Source: Paucibacter_B soli (GTDB lineage: Bacteria > Pseudomonadota > Gammaproteobacteria > Burkholderiales > Burkholderiaceae_C). From it: DNA of 64,000 nucleotides. Location of the stretch: NCBI RefSeq assembly GCF_037482845.1, contig NZ_JBBHJW010000005.1, positions 62,001 to 126,000 on the forward strand, written 5' to 3'. Below the pieces are notes generated by a model. It was not told the DNA's origin. It searched no databases and saw only the letters and a list, made by a program, of their open reading frames with translations. The position numbers and the translations under genes were made by a program. This document shows, piece by piece, positions 17,933 to 28,138 of this stretch. Each line of letters opens with the position of its first letter. Position 1 is the stretch's first letter.

Positions 17933-18166
17933 CTAACGTCCGTGCGGCCACTGGGCCTTCTTGGTGGGCGCCTTCACGCCCTTGCCCTGGGCGGCCCAGA
18001 GCTTGTAGGCGCTGGACGTGAGCTCGCGCTTCATCAGCTGCACCAACTCGCCTTGGCCGAGGCCATGCTCCATCAGCACCTTGTTGTAGGGCGGACGGTC
18101 GGTGAACGCGGTGGCGATGATGCGCTGGATCTCGTCCGGGCTGAGGCGGGGTATGGGCTTGGCCAT
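17933..18166 (-). CDS. DUF2805 / TIGR03643-type small protein
   Basis: 77 residues with the pattern LSPDEIQRIIATAFTDRPPY...MKRELTSSAYKLW. This order (acidic helix, DRPP, a second helix with a KREL-type motif, then SSxYKLW) is characteristic of the DUF2805 family. The family is small, helical and of unknown function; the C-terminal tail is basic. It is on the same strand as the histidine kinase that begins 25 nt downstream, so they could be cotranscribed. Confidence 0.75.
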   Translation of the reverse strand: MAKPIPRLSPDEIQRIIATAFTDRPPYNKVLMEHGLGQGELVQLMKRELTSSAYKLWAAQGKGVKAPTKKAQWPHGR

Positions 18167-18229
18167 CAGGGATGTCCTTCGAGGCGGGCGGGGGCACGGG
18201 GGTCTTGCATGACCCGATTGTCCGCCGGA

Positions 18230-19711
18230 TCAGGCGATCCTGGCCTCGCTGACCATCTTGGCTCGCCCGCCCTGCTTGGCCTGGTAGAGCGCCGCATCGG
18301 CGGCCTCCAGCAGGCTTTGTGCCGCCACCTGGGCCTGCCCCAGGCGCGCCGCCACGCCGATGCTGAAGCTCAGCGTGGGCCGCACCGGCGAGGCCGCATG
18401 TTCGATCGCGGCCAGGCGCAGGCTGTCGAGGCAGCGCTGTGCCACCACCTGGGCGCCGGCCAGGTCGGTGTCGACCAGCAGCACCACGAACTCCTCGCCG
18501 CCATAGCGGCACACCGACTCGCCGCCCCGGCCCACGCAGGAGCGCAGCAGGGTGGCAACGCGGCGCAGCGCGTCGTCGCCGGCCACATGGCCGTAGCGGT
18601 CGTTGTATTGCTTGAAGTGGTCGATGTCCACCAGCAGGATGGCCAGCGGCTGGCCCGAGCGTGCGCTGCGCAGCCATTCCTGCTGCAGCGCCTGGTCGAA
18701 CAGGCGGCGGTTGCCCACGCCGGTGAGACCGTCGGTGGTGGACTGGCGCGCCAGCAGCTCGTTGGCGCGTTTCAGGCGCAGCTCCTGGCGCTTGCGCTCG
18801 CTGAAGTCGGTGACGATGCAGACGAACAAATGGGTGGTAGCGGTGCGCACCTCGGCCATGGTGAGCTGCAGCGAGAGCTCTTCGCCACTGCGATGGCGTG
18901 CGCTCACCTCGCGCGGCTGGCCCAGCAGCGACTGCGGCGCCAGTTCACTGAGGCCGCCGCTGAACAGCATGCTCAGGTGCCCGCCCTGCAGCTCGGCGGC
19001 GCTGAAGCCGAACAGCTGCTCGCAGCTGGGGTTGACCTCAAGCACATGGCCCTCGGCATCCAGCGTCAGGATGGCGTTCATGGCCGACTGGATGATGGCG
19101 TGCAGATGCGCCTGGCTGGCCGCCAGGCGCTGCTGCTCGTGAATCAGGTCGCTCACGTCCATGCGTACGCCGACGATGCCGCCCGAGGGGGTGCGGCGTT
19201 CGAACACGCGCAGCCAGATGTCGTCGTGCACGTTCTGCAGCAGCGGCGTGCTCTGGCGGCCGCGCCGGCGCTTGCGCTCGGCCAGCCACTCTTCCTCGCG
19301 GCCGACCGCCTCGGGAATGCCCTGGCGTGCCAGCGAGGCGCGCACCATGTCCTCGAAGCCGGCCTTGCGCTGGAACTCGCGCAGCATGTGCGGATAGATC
19401 TCGACCAGGCGCTGGTTGAATGCCACCAGGCGATCGGCTTCGTCATAGATCTCGACGCTGGCGGGCAGGGCGTCGATGGCCTCCTCCAGCGTGCGCCGGG
19501 CGCGCTCGGCCCTGGCATGGGCGCGCCGCAGGGTGCCCAGGGCCGCCGCGGCCAGCAGGCCGCCCAGGGCCAACAAGCCCATCAGCAACCAGGGCAGCCA
19601 GCCCGCATCGGCCCCGCCCAGACTGAGCGCCAAGGCCGCCGCCTGCCCCAGCAGCAGCAGGGCAAAGGCCAGGGCAGGCCAGGTGCGGACGAAGGAGAAG
19701 CGGCTGAGCAT
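18230..19711 (-). CDS. Membrane PAS-PAS-GGDEF protein, probable diguanylate cyclase
   Basis: 493 residues. Two hydrophobic segments near 10-32 and 38-60 anchor it in the membrane. PAS-like regions at about 80-190 and 205-320 (ending in SERKRQELRL) precede a GGDEF domain (about 330-490) with DIDHFKQYNDRYGH and active-site RYGGEEF near residue 403. This should make cyclic di-GMP from two GTP. The inhibitory I-site RxxD is replaced by RGGE, so product feedback may be absent. No EAL domain. It is isolated from the flanking operons by short gaps. Confidence 0.87.
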   Translation of the reverse strand: MLSRFSFVRTWPALAFALLLLGQAAALALSLGGADAGWLPWLLMGLLALGGLLAAAALGTLRRAHARAERARRTLEEAIDALPASVEIYDEADRLVAFNQRLVEIYPHMLREFQRKAGFEDMVRASLARQGIPEAVGREEEWLAERKRRRGRQSTPLLQNVHDDIWLRVFERRTPSGGIVGVRMDVSDLIHEQQRLAASQAHLHAIIQSAMNAILTLDAEGHVLEVNPSCEQLFGFSAAELQGGHLSMLFSGGLSELAPQSLLGQPREVSARHRSGEELSLQLTMAEVRTATTHLFVCIVTDFSERKRQELRLKRANELLARQSTTDGLTGVGNRRLFDQALQQEWLRSARSGQPLAILLVDIDHFKQYNDRYGHVAGDDALRRVATLLRSCVGRGGESVCRYGGEEFVVLLVDTDLAGAQVVAQRCLDSLRLAAIEHAASPVRPTLSFSIGVAARLGQAQVAAQSLLEAADAALYQAKQGGRAKMVSEARIA

Positions 19712-19749
19712 CCAACGACGGGCTTATGGTTTGCCCGCATGCTAGTCAG

Positions 19750-19775
19750 CCGGCCCCGACTGCGTATCGGGCCGG
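19750..19775 (-). terminator. Possible factor-dependent or weak terminator after acyl-CoA dehydrogenase gene
   Basis: A 7-bp GC stem (CCGGCCC / GGGCCGG) with a 12-nt loop sits in the 87-nt gap between the ACAD stop and the next minus-strand gene. No T-run follows on the minus strand, so termination here is uncertain. Confidence 0.3.
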
Positions 19776-19798
19776 ACCCTTCCCTCTTTAGGGGGGGG

Positions 19799-21040
<1,242 letters not shown>

Positions 21041-21054
21041 GGTGAAAAGACCTT

Positions 21055-21372
21055 TCAGACGATGGGCGTCAGCTCGCTGATGCGCAGCTGCGGTTGCAGA
21101 TCGGTATAGCGCGCCACATGCGCGGCGAGTTGCGCGCCGGCCTGGGCCATCGCGGCCTGGGCCTGCTCCAGGCTGGCGAAGTAGGCATTGGTGGCGGCCA
21201 CCGGCTCGCCGGCGCGCGGCCCCTTGGGGTGCATAAAGCGTTCGGCCTCCAGGCGCGTGAGGCCCAGCGGGGTGAGCAGTTCGCGCGTCAGCGCCATATG
21301 CTCACTGGCGTAGATGGCGTGGTCAAAGCGGGCGCCGTCGCGCCAGACATAGGTGCCGGTGATGCGGATCAT
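21055..21372 (-). CDS. EthD-family small protein
   Basis: 105 residues starting MIRITGTYVWRDGARFDHAIY, a ferredoxin-like alpha/beta fold of the EthD type. The ATG at 21372 overlaps the stop of the upstream histidine phosphatase gene (ATGA), which fixes the start and shows translational coupling. EthD proteins are small dimers found with catabolic genes and have no defined chemistry in most cases. The acyl-CoA dehydrogenase gene begins 15 nt downstream. Confidence 0.78.
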   Translation of the reverse strand: MIRITGTYVWRDGARFDHAIYASEHMALTRELLTPLGLTRLEAERFMHPKGPRAGEPVAATNAYFASLEQAQAAMAQAGAQLAAHVARYTDLQPQLRISELTPIV

Positions 21373-22127
21373 GCTTGTTGTTCCCCTTCGTCTCGGAGTG
21401 CGCGGTAGCGCAGGTATTGCTGGTAGAGCGCTTCCATGGTGGTGTGGCGTTCTTCCACATGCAGGGCGCCGGTGGGCGCGAAATTGCAGACGCGCAGCAG
21501 CCAGTCGTCGGGCGCCGTGCCCACGTCCAGCACATTGATGCAGGCCGGGCTCTGCACCAGCGAGCCATACAACAGGCGCTGGCCGCCGCTCAGGGCATGC
21601 GAGAGGATGGCGGCGTTCACCACGCCGTGCAGCACCAGCAGGGCGCAGTCCCAGCTGGGGTCGGCGCGCAGCCGCGCCAGCGCCGGCAGCACGCGGTCCA
21701 GCAGCTCGCCCACGCTTTCGCCATTCAGAAAGCGCGTGTCCTCGCCCAGCCGGGCATGGTGCAGGCCGGTGAAGGCGGCCTGCAGATCGGCCTGCGGGAT
21801 CTCGGCCAGGCGCCCGCCGCGTATCTCCTGCAGCTCGGGCCAGGTCTGCGGGGTCAGGGCTTGCGCGCACGCGCCGAGCTGCTGCAGCACCAGGGCGGCG
21901 GTCTGCACGGTGCGCGGCAGGCCCGAGACGATGACGCGGTCGAAGCGCACGCCCTCGCGGGCGAACTGCTCGCCGGCGGCGCGTGCCTGGGCCTGGCCCA
22001 GTTCATTCAGCGCGACCTGCTCGGGCAACACCGGTCGGCCGGTGCTGGCGTCAAAATAGCTCACCGCGCCGTGGCGCATCAGGTAGATGCGGCGGCGGCG
22101 CTGGCCGGGGGCGGTGCTGGAACTCAT
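21369..22127 (-). CDS. Histidine phosphatase (phosphoglycerate mutase-like) family protein
   Basis: 252 residues from the ATG at 22127; a 13-residue upstream extension is unlikely. The catalytic RHG motif (YLMRHG, H19) is near the N-terminus, with a second catalytic histidine in LLVLHGVVN and arginine in VSGLPRTVQT. Members remove phosphate from small metabolites or proteins through a phosphohistidine. It is the first gene of the operon phosphatase-EthD-ACAD. In this context it may act on a phosphorylated hydroxyacid derivative; that is inference. Confidence 0.84.
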   Translation of the reverse strand: MSSSTAPGQRRRRIYLMRHGAVSYFDASTGRPVLPEQVALNELGQAQARAAGEQFAREGVRFDRVIVSGLPRTVQTAALVLQQLGACAQALTPQTWPELQEIRGGRLAEIPQADLQAAFTGLHHARLGEDTRFLNGESVGELLDRVLPALARLRADPSWDCALLVLHGVVNAAILSHALSGGQRLLYGSLVQSPACINVLDVGTAPDDWLLRVCNFAPTGALHVEERHTTMEALYQQYLRYRALRDEGEQQA

Positions 22128-22214
22128 GGCCGCAGTGTGGCGCAAGCCGCGGCGCGCGCATGTCACGCAGGCGGCAGGCTGTCGCCGGGGCGGCAGCGCT
22201 TGATCGCTGCGGGT

Positions 22215-24212
22215 TCAGGTTCTGAGCAGCTTCTCTTCGGCCAGCGCCAGCGCCCCCGGCGTGCCCGAGAGCACCAGGGTGTCGCCGCCCTGCAGCAGCA
22301 GCTGGTCGTCGGCCTGCACCACCGCGCCGCCGGCGCGCTTGACCGACACCACCGCCACCCCGGTGGCATGCAGGGCCAGCTGGCCCAGCGCCTGGCCGGC
22401 ATAGACGCTGGCGATGGGCAGGGTGACCGAGCGCAGGCGCGCCTGCTCGCGCTCCTCGGCGGTGTCGTCGTCGCTGCCGTGGAAGTAGCCGCGCAGCAGG
22501 CCGTAGCGCGCATCGCGCGCGTCGCGCGTGAGCCGGATCACGCGCCGCATCGGCACGCCCACCAGGGCCAGCGCATGGCTGGCCAGCATCAGCGATCCCT
22601 CGATGGCCTCGGGCACCACCTCGGTGGCGCCGGCGGCGCGCAGGCGTTCCAGGTCGGCATCGTCGATGGTGCGCACCACCACCGGCACATGGGCGGCATG
22701 GGCGCGCACCAGCTGCAGGATCTTCAGCGCCGAGGGCGTGTCGGGGTAGCTCACCACCACCGCGCTGGCGCGCGACAGGCCGGCCGCCATCAGGCTTTGC
22801 AGGCGCGCGGCGTCGCCGAACACCACGCTCTGGCCGGCCGCAGCGGCCTGGCGCACGCGGTCGGGGTCCAGGTCCAGCGCCATATAGGGGATGTGCTCGC
22901 CCTCCAGCAGGCGCGCCAGGTTCTGGCCGCTGCGGCCGTAGCCGCAGATGATCACGTGGGCGTCGGCCTTGATGGCCTTCTTGGCGATCGTCGTTAGCTG
23001 CACCGATTGCAGCAGCCAGTCGCTGGCCGAGAGCTTCATGACGATGCGGTTGCTGTACATGATGATCAGCGGCGTGGCCAGCATCGACAGCACCATGCTG
23101 GCCAGCACCGGGCTGAGCCATTGCGGCGCGATCAGCTGCTGCTGGGCGCCCAGGGTCAGCAGCACGAAGCCGAATTCACCCGCCTGCGCCAGGTAGAGGC
23201 CGGTGCGCAGCGAAACCCCGGTTGGTGCCAGGAACAGCTTGGCCAGCGCGCTGACGAGCAGGAATTTGGCGAAGGTGGGAGCCAGCGTCAGCAGCACCAC
23301 CAGCGGCCATTGCGCGCTCACTGCGCGCCAGTCCAGCTTCATGCCTATGGTGATGAAGAACAGCCCCAAGAGCACGTCGTGAAAGGGCCGGATGTCGGTC
23401 TCCACCTGGTGCTTGAACTCGGTTTCGGCAATCAGCATGCCGGCGATGAAGGCACCCAGCGCCAGCGAGAGCCCGGCATGCTCGGTCAGCCAGGCCAGGC
23501 CCAGGGTCACCAGCAGCAGGTTGAGCATGAACAGCTCTTCGCTCTTGCGGCGCGCCACCAGGGTGAGCCACCAGCGCATCACCTTCTGGCCGCCGGCCAG
23601 CAGCAGGGTCAGCAGGGCCACCGCCTTGAGGGCGGCCCAGGCCAGCGAGCTGGCCATCTCGGCGCCGCCGCTGTTCAGCGCCGGGATCAGCACCAGCAGC
23701 GGCACCACCGCCAGGTCCTGGAACAAGAGCACGGCGATGACGCGACGGCCATGCTCGCTCTCCAGCTCCAGCCGTTCGGCCATCAGTTTCACCACGATGG
23801 CGGTGGAACTCATCGCCATGGCAGCGCCCAGCACCAGCGCGCCCCGCCACTCCAGATCCCAGGGCAGGCCCAGGGCCGCGAACCCGCGATCCAGCATCAG
23901 CTGGCCGGCCAGAGTGCCAAGAATCGACAGCGCCACCTGCAGCAGGCCCATGCCGAAAACCAGGCTGCGCATGCTGCGCAGCTTGGGCAGGTTGAACTCC
24001 AGCCCGATCACGAACATCAGGAACACCACGCCGAACTCGGCCAGGTAGTTGACGCCCGCGCTGCGCCCCGAGAGCTCCAGCGCATTCGGGCCTATCAGCA
24101 CTCCCACCACCAGATAGCCCAGCATGGGCGGCAGCTTGAGCGAGCGGCATGCCACCACCCCCAGCACCGCGGCCACCAGGTAGAGCAGGGTCAGATCCAG
24201 CGAGTTCATCAT
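22215..24212 (-). CDS. CPA2-family monovalent cation/proton antiporter with RCK domains (KefB/KefC-like)
   Basis: 665 residues from the ATG at 24212 (a second ATG follows at once at 24209). The N-terminal about 385 residues have 12-13 membrane segments with typical CPA2 wording (LGYLVVGVLIGPNAL, GVVFLMFVIGLEF, GFVLLTLG). An RCK_N/TrkA_N domain follows (HVIICGYGRSGQNLARLL) and then a TrkA_C domain to the end. Such proteins exchange K+ or Na+ for protons and are gated through the RCK domain by nucleotides or glutathione adducts. No kefF/kefG ancillary gene is adjacent, so the glutathione-gated K+ efflux role is not established. Divergent from gdhA. Confidence 0.88.
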   Translation of the reverse strand: MMNSLDLTLLYLVAAVLGVVACRSLKLPPMLGYLVVGVLIGPNALELSGRSAGVNYLAEFGVVFLMFVIGLEFNLPKLRSMRSLVFGMGLLQVALSILGTLAGQLMLDRGFAALGLPWDLEWRGALVLGAAMAMSSTAIVVKLMAERLELESEHGRRVIAVLLFQDLAVVPLLVLIPALNSGGAEMASSLAWAALKAVALLTLLLAGGQKVMRWWLTLVARRKSEELFMLNLLLVTLGLAWLTEHAGLSLALGAFIAGMLIAETEFKHQVETDIRPFHDVLLGLFFITIGMKLDWRAVSAQWPLVVLLTLAPTFAKFLLVSALAKLFLAPTGVSLRTGLYLAQAGEFGFVLLTLGAQQQLIAPQWLSPVLASMVLSMLATPLIIMYSNRIVMKLSASDWLLQSVQLTTIAKKAIKADAHVIICGYGRSGQNLARLLEGEHIPYMALDLDPDRVRQAAAAGQSVVFGDAARLQSLMAAGLSRASAVVVSYPDTPSALKILQLVRAHAAHVPVVVRTIDDADLERLRAAGATEVVPEAIEGSLMLASHALALVGVPMRRVIRLTRDARDARYGLLRGYFHGSDDDTAEEREQARLRSVTLPIASVYAGQALGQLALHATGVAVVSVKRAGGAVVQADDQLLLQGGDTLVLSGTPGALALAEEKLLRT

Positions 24213-24293
24213 GTGCCGATGGTAATGGCCGTATGTGGCGGCCGCGGGCCATGATCCAGCGCAAAGCAGCGACCCTATGCGCATGCCGCATGG

Positions 24294-24303
24294 GCACATG
24301 TGC
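24294..24303. promoter_or_regulatory. Perfect 10-bp palindrome GCACATGTGC upstream of gdhA
   Basis: The palindrome lies 67 nt before the gdhA ATG and 82 nt from the divergent antiporter start, in a stretch with several CATG/GCATG repeats (24278-24322). It is a reasonable place for a regulator to act on either gene. No specific regulator is implied by the sequence. Confidence 0.3.
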
Positions 24304-24370
24304 ACTCGGCTTTGGCATGCGCGCGGGCTTCGAGATACCGTTCGCGCCACCAAAAATTACGGAGCAGTAC

Positions 24371-25642
24371 ATGCCCAACCTGTCTTTCGTCTCGCCCACC
24401 CGCAACAGTCCCTGGGGCACCTATCTGTCCCAGATCGACGCCGTTGAACCCTACCTGGGTCATCTGGCACGCTGGGTCGAGACGCTGCGCCGCCCCAAGC
24501 GCGCGCTGATCGTGGATATCCCCATCGAACTCGACAACGGCACCATCGCCCACTATGAGGGCTACCGTGTGCAGCACAGCCTGACGCGCGGCCCCGGCAA
24601 GGGCGGTGTGCGCTACCACCCCGATGTGACGCTGGAAGAAGTGATGGCCCTGTCGGCCTGGATGACGATCAAGAACGCCGCGGTGAACCTGCCCTATGGC
24701 GGCGCCAAGGGCGGCATCCGCCTGGATCCCAAGACCTTGTCGATGAAGGAACTGGAAAAAGTTACGCGCAGGTACACCAGCGAGATCGGCATCATCATCG
24801 GCCCGCAGCAGGACATCCCGGCCCCGGACGTGAACACCAACGGCCAGATCATGGCCTGGATGATGGACACCTATTCGATGAACACCGGCGCTACCGCGAC
24901 CGGCGTCGTCACCGGCAAGCCCATCCCCCTGGGCGGCTCGCTGGGCCGCGTGGCCGCCACCGGCCGCGGCGTGTTCGTGATCGGCCGCGAGGCGATGCGC
25001 CGGCTCAACATCCCGATGGAAGGCGCGCGCGTGGCGGTGCAGGGCTTCGGCAATGTGGGCTCAATCGCCGCCAAGCTGTTCGCAGCCAACGGCGCCAAGA
25101 TCGTGGCGGTGCAGGACCACACCGGCACCATCCTGAACACCCAGGGCATGGACATGCAGAACCTGCTGGACCATGTGGCCCAGACCGGCGGCGTGGCGGG
25201 CTTTGCGGGCGCCGACCACATCGCCAACGAGAACTTCTGGGACGTCAAGACCGATGTGCTGATCCCGGCTGCGCTGGAAGGCCAGATCACCGCCGAGCGC
25301 GCGCAGCGCCTCTCGACCCGCCTGGTGCTGGAAGGCGCCAACGGCCCGACCACGCCCGACGGCGACCAGGTGCTGGCCGACCGCGGCATCGTGGTGGTGC
25401 CCGACGTGATCGCCAATTCGGGCGGCGTGACGGTCTCCTACTTCGAATGGGTGCAGGACTTCTCGTCCTTCTTCTGGACCGAAGACGAGATCAATGTGCG
25501 CCTGGACAAGATCATCACCGGTGCCTTCAAGGGCATCTGGGAGACCTCCGAGCAGCACCGCATCTCGCTGCGCACGGCCGCCTTCACGGTGGCCTGCACA
25601 CGCGTGCTGCAGGCCCGCGAAGAGCGCGGCCTGTATCCCTGA
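24371..25642 (+). CDS. gdhA: Glu/Leu/Phe/Val dehydrogenase (glutamate dehydrogenase)
   Basis: 423 residues from the ATG at 24371, with GGAG at 24361-24364. Substrate-binding motifs GPGKGGVRYHPDV (lysine) and PYGGAKGGIRLDP (catalytic lysine) are in the first 130 residues, DVNTNGQIMAWMMD follows, and the Rossmann domain has VQGFGNVGS. This hexameric-type enzyme interconverts glutamate and 2-oxoglutarate plus ammonia. Length and wording fit the NAD-linked catabolic group common in beta-proteobacteria, but cofactor choice cannot be read with certainty. In metabolic terms it would recycle the glutamate made by GabT. A pair of hairpin repeats follows it. Confidence 0.92.
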   Translation: MPNLSFVSPTRNSPWGTYLSQIDAVEPYLGHLARWVETLRRPKRALIVDIPIELDNGTIAHYEGYRVQHSLTRGPGKGGVRYHPDVTLEEVMALSAWMTIKNAAVNLPYGGAKGGIRLDPKTLSMKELEKVTRRYTSEIGIIIGPQQDIPAPDVNTNGQIMAWMMDTYSMNTGATATGVVTGKPIPLGGSLGRVAATGRGVFVIGREAMRRLNIPMEGARVAVQGFGNVGSIAAKLFAANGAKIVAVQDHTGTILNTQGMDMQNLLDHVAQTGGVAGFAGADHIANENFWDVKTDVLIPAALEGQITAERAQRLSTRLVLEGANGPTTPDGDQVLADRGIVVVPDVIANSGGVTVSYFEWVQDFSSFFWTEDEINVRLDKIITGAFKGIWETSEQHRISLRTAAFTVACTRVLQAREERGLYP

Positions 25643-25654
25643 GATAGGAGCGAG

Positions 25655-25710
25655 GCGGGTCCCTGCGGACCCGCCGACCCCTATCGAAGGCCCGGCGGCC
25701 TGCAAGCCGC
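25655..25710 (+). repeat. 56-nt double-hairpin repeat, copy 1, after gdhA
   Basis: It starts 12 nt after the gdhA stop. It contains two hairpins: GCGGGTCC-CTGC-GGACCCGC (perfect 8-bp stem) and a second with GCGGC/GCCGC arms around CTGCAA. The same 56 nt recur at 25731-25786 with one difference. It may act as a terminator or 3' stabilising element, although no T-run follows. Confidence 0.8.
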
Positions 25711-25730
25711 TGGGCTGAGATGCGACCGCT

Positions 25731-25786
25731 GCGGGTCCCTGCGGACCCGCCGACCCCCATCGAAGGCCCGGCGGCCTGCAAGCCGC
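25731..25786 (+). repeat. 56-nt double-hairpin repeat, copy 2
   Basis: Identical to the 25655-25710 copy except for C in place of T at one position (CCCCCATCG against CCCCTATCG), offset by 76 nt. The short linker between the copies has no other feature. The second hairpin is one base pair longer here (GGCGGC/GCCGCC). The gap before the next gene (25787-25854) shows no clear ribosome-binding site. Confidence 0.8.
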
Positions 25787-25854
25787 CATCTTTGGCCTTG
25801 CTTCATGCACGCTGCATAGACTGCGCAGGCCGCTATGCCCCGTCCCAGCCGCGC

Positions 25855-26721
25855 ATGCCTTTCCCGACCCTTCATCACATCCGCTGGCTACGCCGTCTGG
25901 CACTGCCCTGGCTGTTCAGCCTGGCTGCCGGACCCTGCCAGGCCGCGGCCGCCGAGCCGCCAACGCAACTGGACAGGGTGGAGGCCAGCGGCGAGGCGTG
26001 CATCGAGCGTGAGCAGAAGACGGTGTCGCAGCTGCTCAAGATGCGCCAGGCCTTCGACACCTACCGGTCGCTGGCACCCGAGGCCAAGCTCTATGTGCGG
26101 CTCTACCCGCGCCGCGCCGAAGCCGATCTCGCCGACCTGGCGCTGGAGTTGCGCAGCAGCGCGGGCCGTCAGCCGCTGCTGCTGGACGAGTCGCAGCGCT
26201 TCGAGATCGATCCGGCCTGGGCGGCGCTGCCCAGCGATGCCAGCGTGCGCAGCAGGTTGGCCGATGGCCGCCTCGCATGGCATCCGGATGTGCGCACGCC
26301 CGGCCTGCCGCCCAATGCCCGGCGCCTTGGCGACCTGCGCCTGGAATGCCATGTCGACATCTACGGCGCGGACACCTTGATACGCGGCGTCAAGCTGCCC
26401 GCCTTCTATGTGGCCAGAACGCTGACCGACATCTGCGCAACGCTGAAGGCCGGCCTCTACGGGCATTTCGCCGATAGACCGGTGTTTGCCATCACCCTGG
26501 TGCATGGCCAGCGCCGCATGAGCCTGCCCTATGAGCAGTTGCACGGCAGCCTGGCGAGCCAGGACAGTCCCATGTTCGGCCTGGTCGACTGGGGCTATTG
26601 GCTGCGTGACCGTGTCTACTTTGCGCCGCTGGAGGACCAGAGCTGGCCGGACGACAGTTTGCTGGTCTTTGAGGACATGGATGAGACGGTAGCTCCAGCC
26701 GCCAAGGGCCTCGCACCATGA
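25855..26721 (+). CDS. Exported protein of unknown function
   Basis: 288 residues from the ATG at 25855. An N-terminal basic segment and hydrophobic core (LALPWLFSLAAG) end near CQAAAAEPP, consistent with a signal peptide. The mature part has two cysteines (EACIE and DICATLK) plus one in RLECHVD. It contains no motif that I recognise; the C-terminal half has many aromatic residues (VDWGYWLRDRVYF). The stop overlaps the ATG of the following lipoprotein gene (ATGA), so the two are translationally coupled and probably act together in the envelope. An upstream extension to 25720 would run through the repeat and is rejected. Confidence 0.6.
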   Translation: MPFPTLHHIRWLRRLALPWLFSLAAGPCQAAAAEPPTQLDRVEASGEACIEREQKTVSQLLKMRQAFDTYRSLAPEAKLYVRLYPRRAEADLADLALELRSSAGRQPLLLDESQRFEIDPAWAALPSDASVRSRLADGRLAWHPDVRTPGLPPNARRLGDLRLECHVDIYGADTLIRGVKLPAFYVARTLTDICATLKAGLYGHFADRPVFAITLVHGQRRMSLPYEQLHGSLASQDSPMFGLVDWGYWLRDRVYFAPLEDQSWPDDSLLVFEDMDETVAPAAKGLAP

Positions 26722-27098
26722 GGCGCGGCATGAGCGGTGCGCTCGCGTTCGCGCTGGTGTTGGCGGGCTGCACCACCGTGGGCAATGGCGCGATGCGGGC
26801 GCTCGATCAGCAGCAGCTCGCGCAGTGGGTGCAGCCGGGCCGCAGCAGCCGTGCCGAGGTCGAGCAGCGCCTGGGGCGCGGCAAGGTCTTGCGTTTCGAG
26901 TCCAGTGGCTGGGAGACCTGGCACTACTACGACAAGGACGGCCTGCCCAAGTTTCTCGACTTTGTGCCCGTGGTGGGCACGCTCACGGCGCGGGTCGACA
27001 GCGGCGCCAAGGAGCTGGTGCTCTTGTTTGACGCGCAGGGCACGCTGCGCAAATACGCCTGGCGCGAGCAGGGCATGGGCCTGAAGCCCTTGTTCTGA
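26718..27098 (+). CDS. Small outer-membrane-type lipoprotein (BamE/SmpA-like pattern)
   Basis: 126 residues with a lipobox LAGC (C18). After the lipidated cysteine come VQPGRSSRAEVEQRLGRG and later WHYYDKDG, with LVLLFDAQGTLRKYAW near the end. The helix-helix-beta plan with a GxSxxEVxxxLG segment resembles the BamE/SmpA fold, which recurs in many small envelope lipoproteins. It is probably not BamE itself, given its pairing with the unknown exported protein just upstream. Function unknown. Confidence 0.65.
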   Translation: MRRGMSGALAFALVLAGCTTVGNGAMRALDQQQLAQWVQPGRSSRAEVEQRLGRGKVLRFESSGWETWHYYDKDGLPKFLDFVPVVGTLTARVDSGAKELVLLFDAQGTLRKYAWREQGMGLKPLF

Positions 27099-27135
27099 GC
27101 GGGCCGGCCGGGGCCGTCCGGGCAGGGGCGCTTGC

Positions 27136-27148
27136 TACACTGCCGGCC
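27136..27148 (+). promoter_or_regulatory. kdsD: Candidate -10 box immediately before kdsD
   Basis: TACACT (27136-27141) is followed by only 7 nt before the kdsD ATG, and no ribosome-binding site is visible. If used, transcription would start at about the ATG and the mRNA would be leaderless. No good -35 hexamer is seen, which weakens the call. Confidence 0.35.
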
Positions 27149-28138
27149 ATGACTCTTCCCCAGCATTTCGATGCCGCGCGCGCGGTGAACCTGGGTCGCG
27201 AGACCCTGCAGATCGAGGCTGCCGCCCTGCTGGCGATGGACCCTCGCTTGGGCGATGCCTTCGCGCGGGCGGTGCAGCTGGCGCTGGCCTGCAGCGGGCG
27301 CGTGGCCGTGATGGGCATGGGCAAGAGCGGCCATGTGGGCCGCAAGATCGCCGCCACCCTGGCCTCCACCGGCACGCCGGCGCTGTTCGTGCATCCGGCC
27401 GAGGCCAGCCATGGCGACCTCGGCATGGTCACGCCCAAGGATGTGGTGCTGGCGCTGTCCAATTCCGGCGAGAGCGACGAGCTCAACGCCATCCTGCCGG
27501 TGCTCAAGCGCCTGGGTGTCCACATCATCGCCATGACCGGCGGCGCCGAGTCCAGCCTGGCGCGCCACGCCGATGTGGTGCTGGACAGCCGCGTCGACCA
27601 GGAGGCCTGCCCCTTGAATCTGGCCCCTACCGCCAGCACCACCGCGCAAATGGCGCTGGGCGATGCGCTGGCCGTGGCGCTGCTGGACGCGCGCGGCTTC
27701 AAGCCCGAGGACTTTGCGCGTTCGCACCCCGGCGGCGCGCTGGGTCGCAAGCTGCTGACCCATGTGCGCGACCTGATGCGCAGCGGCGACGCGCTGCCGC
27801 GCGTGCGCGCCGAGCTGCCCTTCACCGAGATGATGCGCGAGATGTCGGGCAAGGGCCTGGGCGTGGCCATCCAGGTGGACGACGAGGACCGCGTGCAGGG
27901 CATCTTCACCGACGGCGACCTGCGCCGCCTGATCGAGCGCGGCGGCGATCTGCGCACGCTCAAGGCCGGCGCGGTGATGTCCAAGAACCCGCGCACCGTG
28001 CGCGCCGATGCGCTCGCGGTGGACGCCGCCGACCTGATGGAAGCGGCGCGCATCACCCTGGTGCTGGTGGTGGACGAGCAAGGCCGCCTGCAAGGCGCCA
28101 TCAGCATCAACGACCTGATGTCCGCCAAGGTGATCTGA
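27149..28138 (+). CDS. kdsD: Arabinose-5-phosphate isomerase (Kdo biosynthesis)
   Basis: 329 residues, the standard KdsD/KpsF/GutQ length. A SIS sugar-isomerase domain (residues about 40-175, with GMGKSGHVGRKIAATLASTG and LSNSGESDELNAILP) precedes two CBS domains (about 205-325). It converts ribulose-5-phosphate to arabinose-5-phosphate, the first precursor of Kdo in lipopolysaccharide. The next gene, kdsC, starts in its stop codon, which supports the assignment over the sorbitol-linked GutQ. Confidence 0.94.
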   Translation: MTLPQHFDAARAVNLGRETLQIEAAALLAMDPRLGDAFARAVQLALACSGRVAVMGMGKSGHVGRKIAATLASTGTPALFVHPAEASHGDLGMVTPKDVVLALSNSGESDELNAILPVLKRLGVHIIAMTGGAESSLARHADVVLDSRVDQEACPLNLAPTASTTAQMALGDALAVALLDARGFKPEDFARSHPGGALGRKLLTHVRDLMRSGDALPRVRAELPFTEMMREMSGKGLGVAIQVDDEDRVQGIFTDGDLRRLIERGGDLRTLKAGAVMSKNPRTVRADALAVDAADLMEAARITLVLVVDEQGRLQGAISINDLMSAKVI

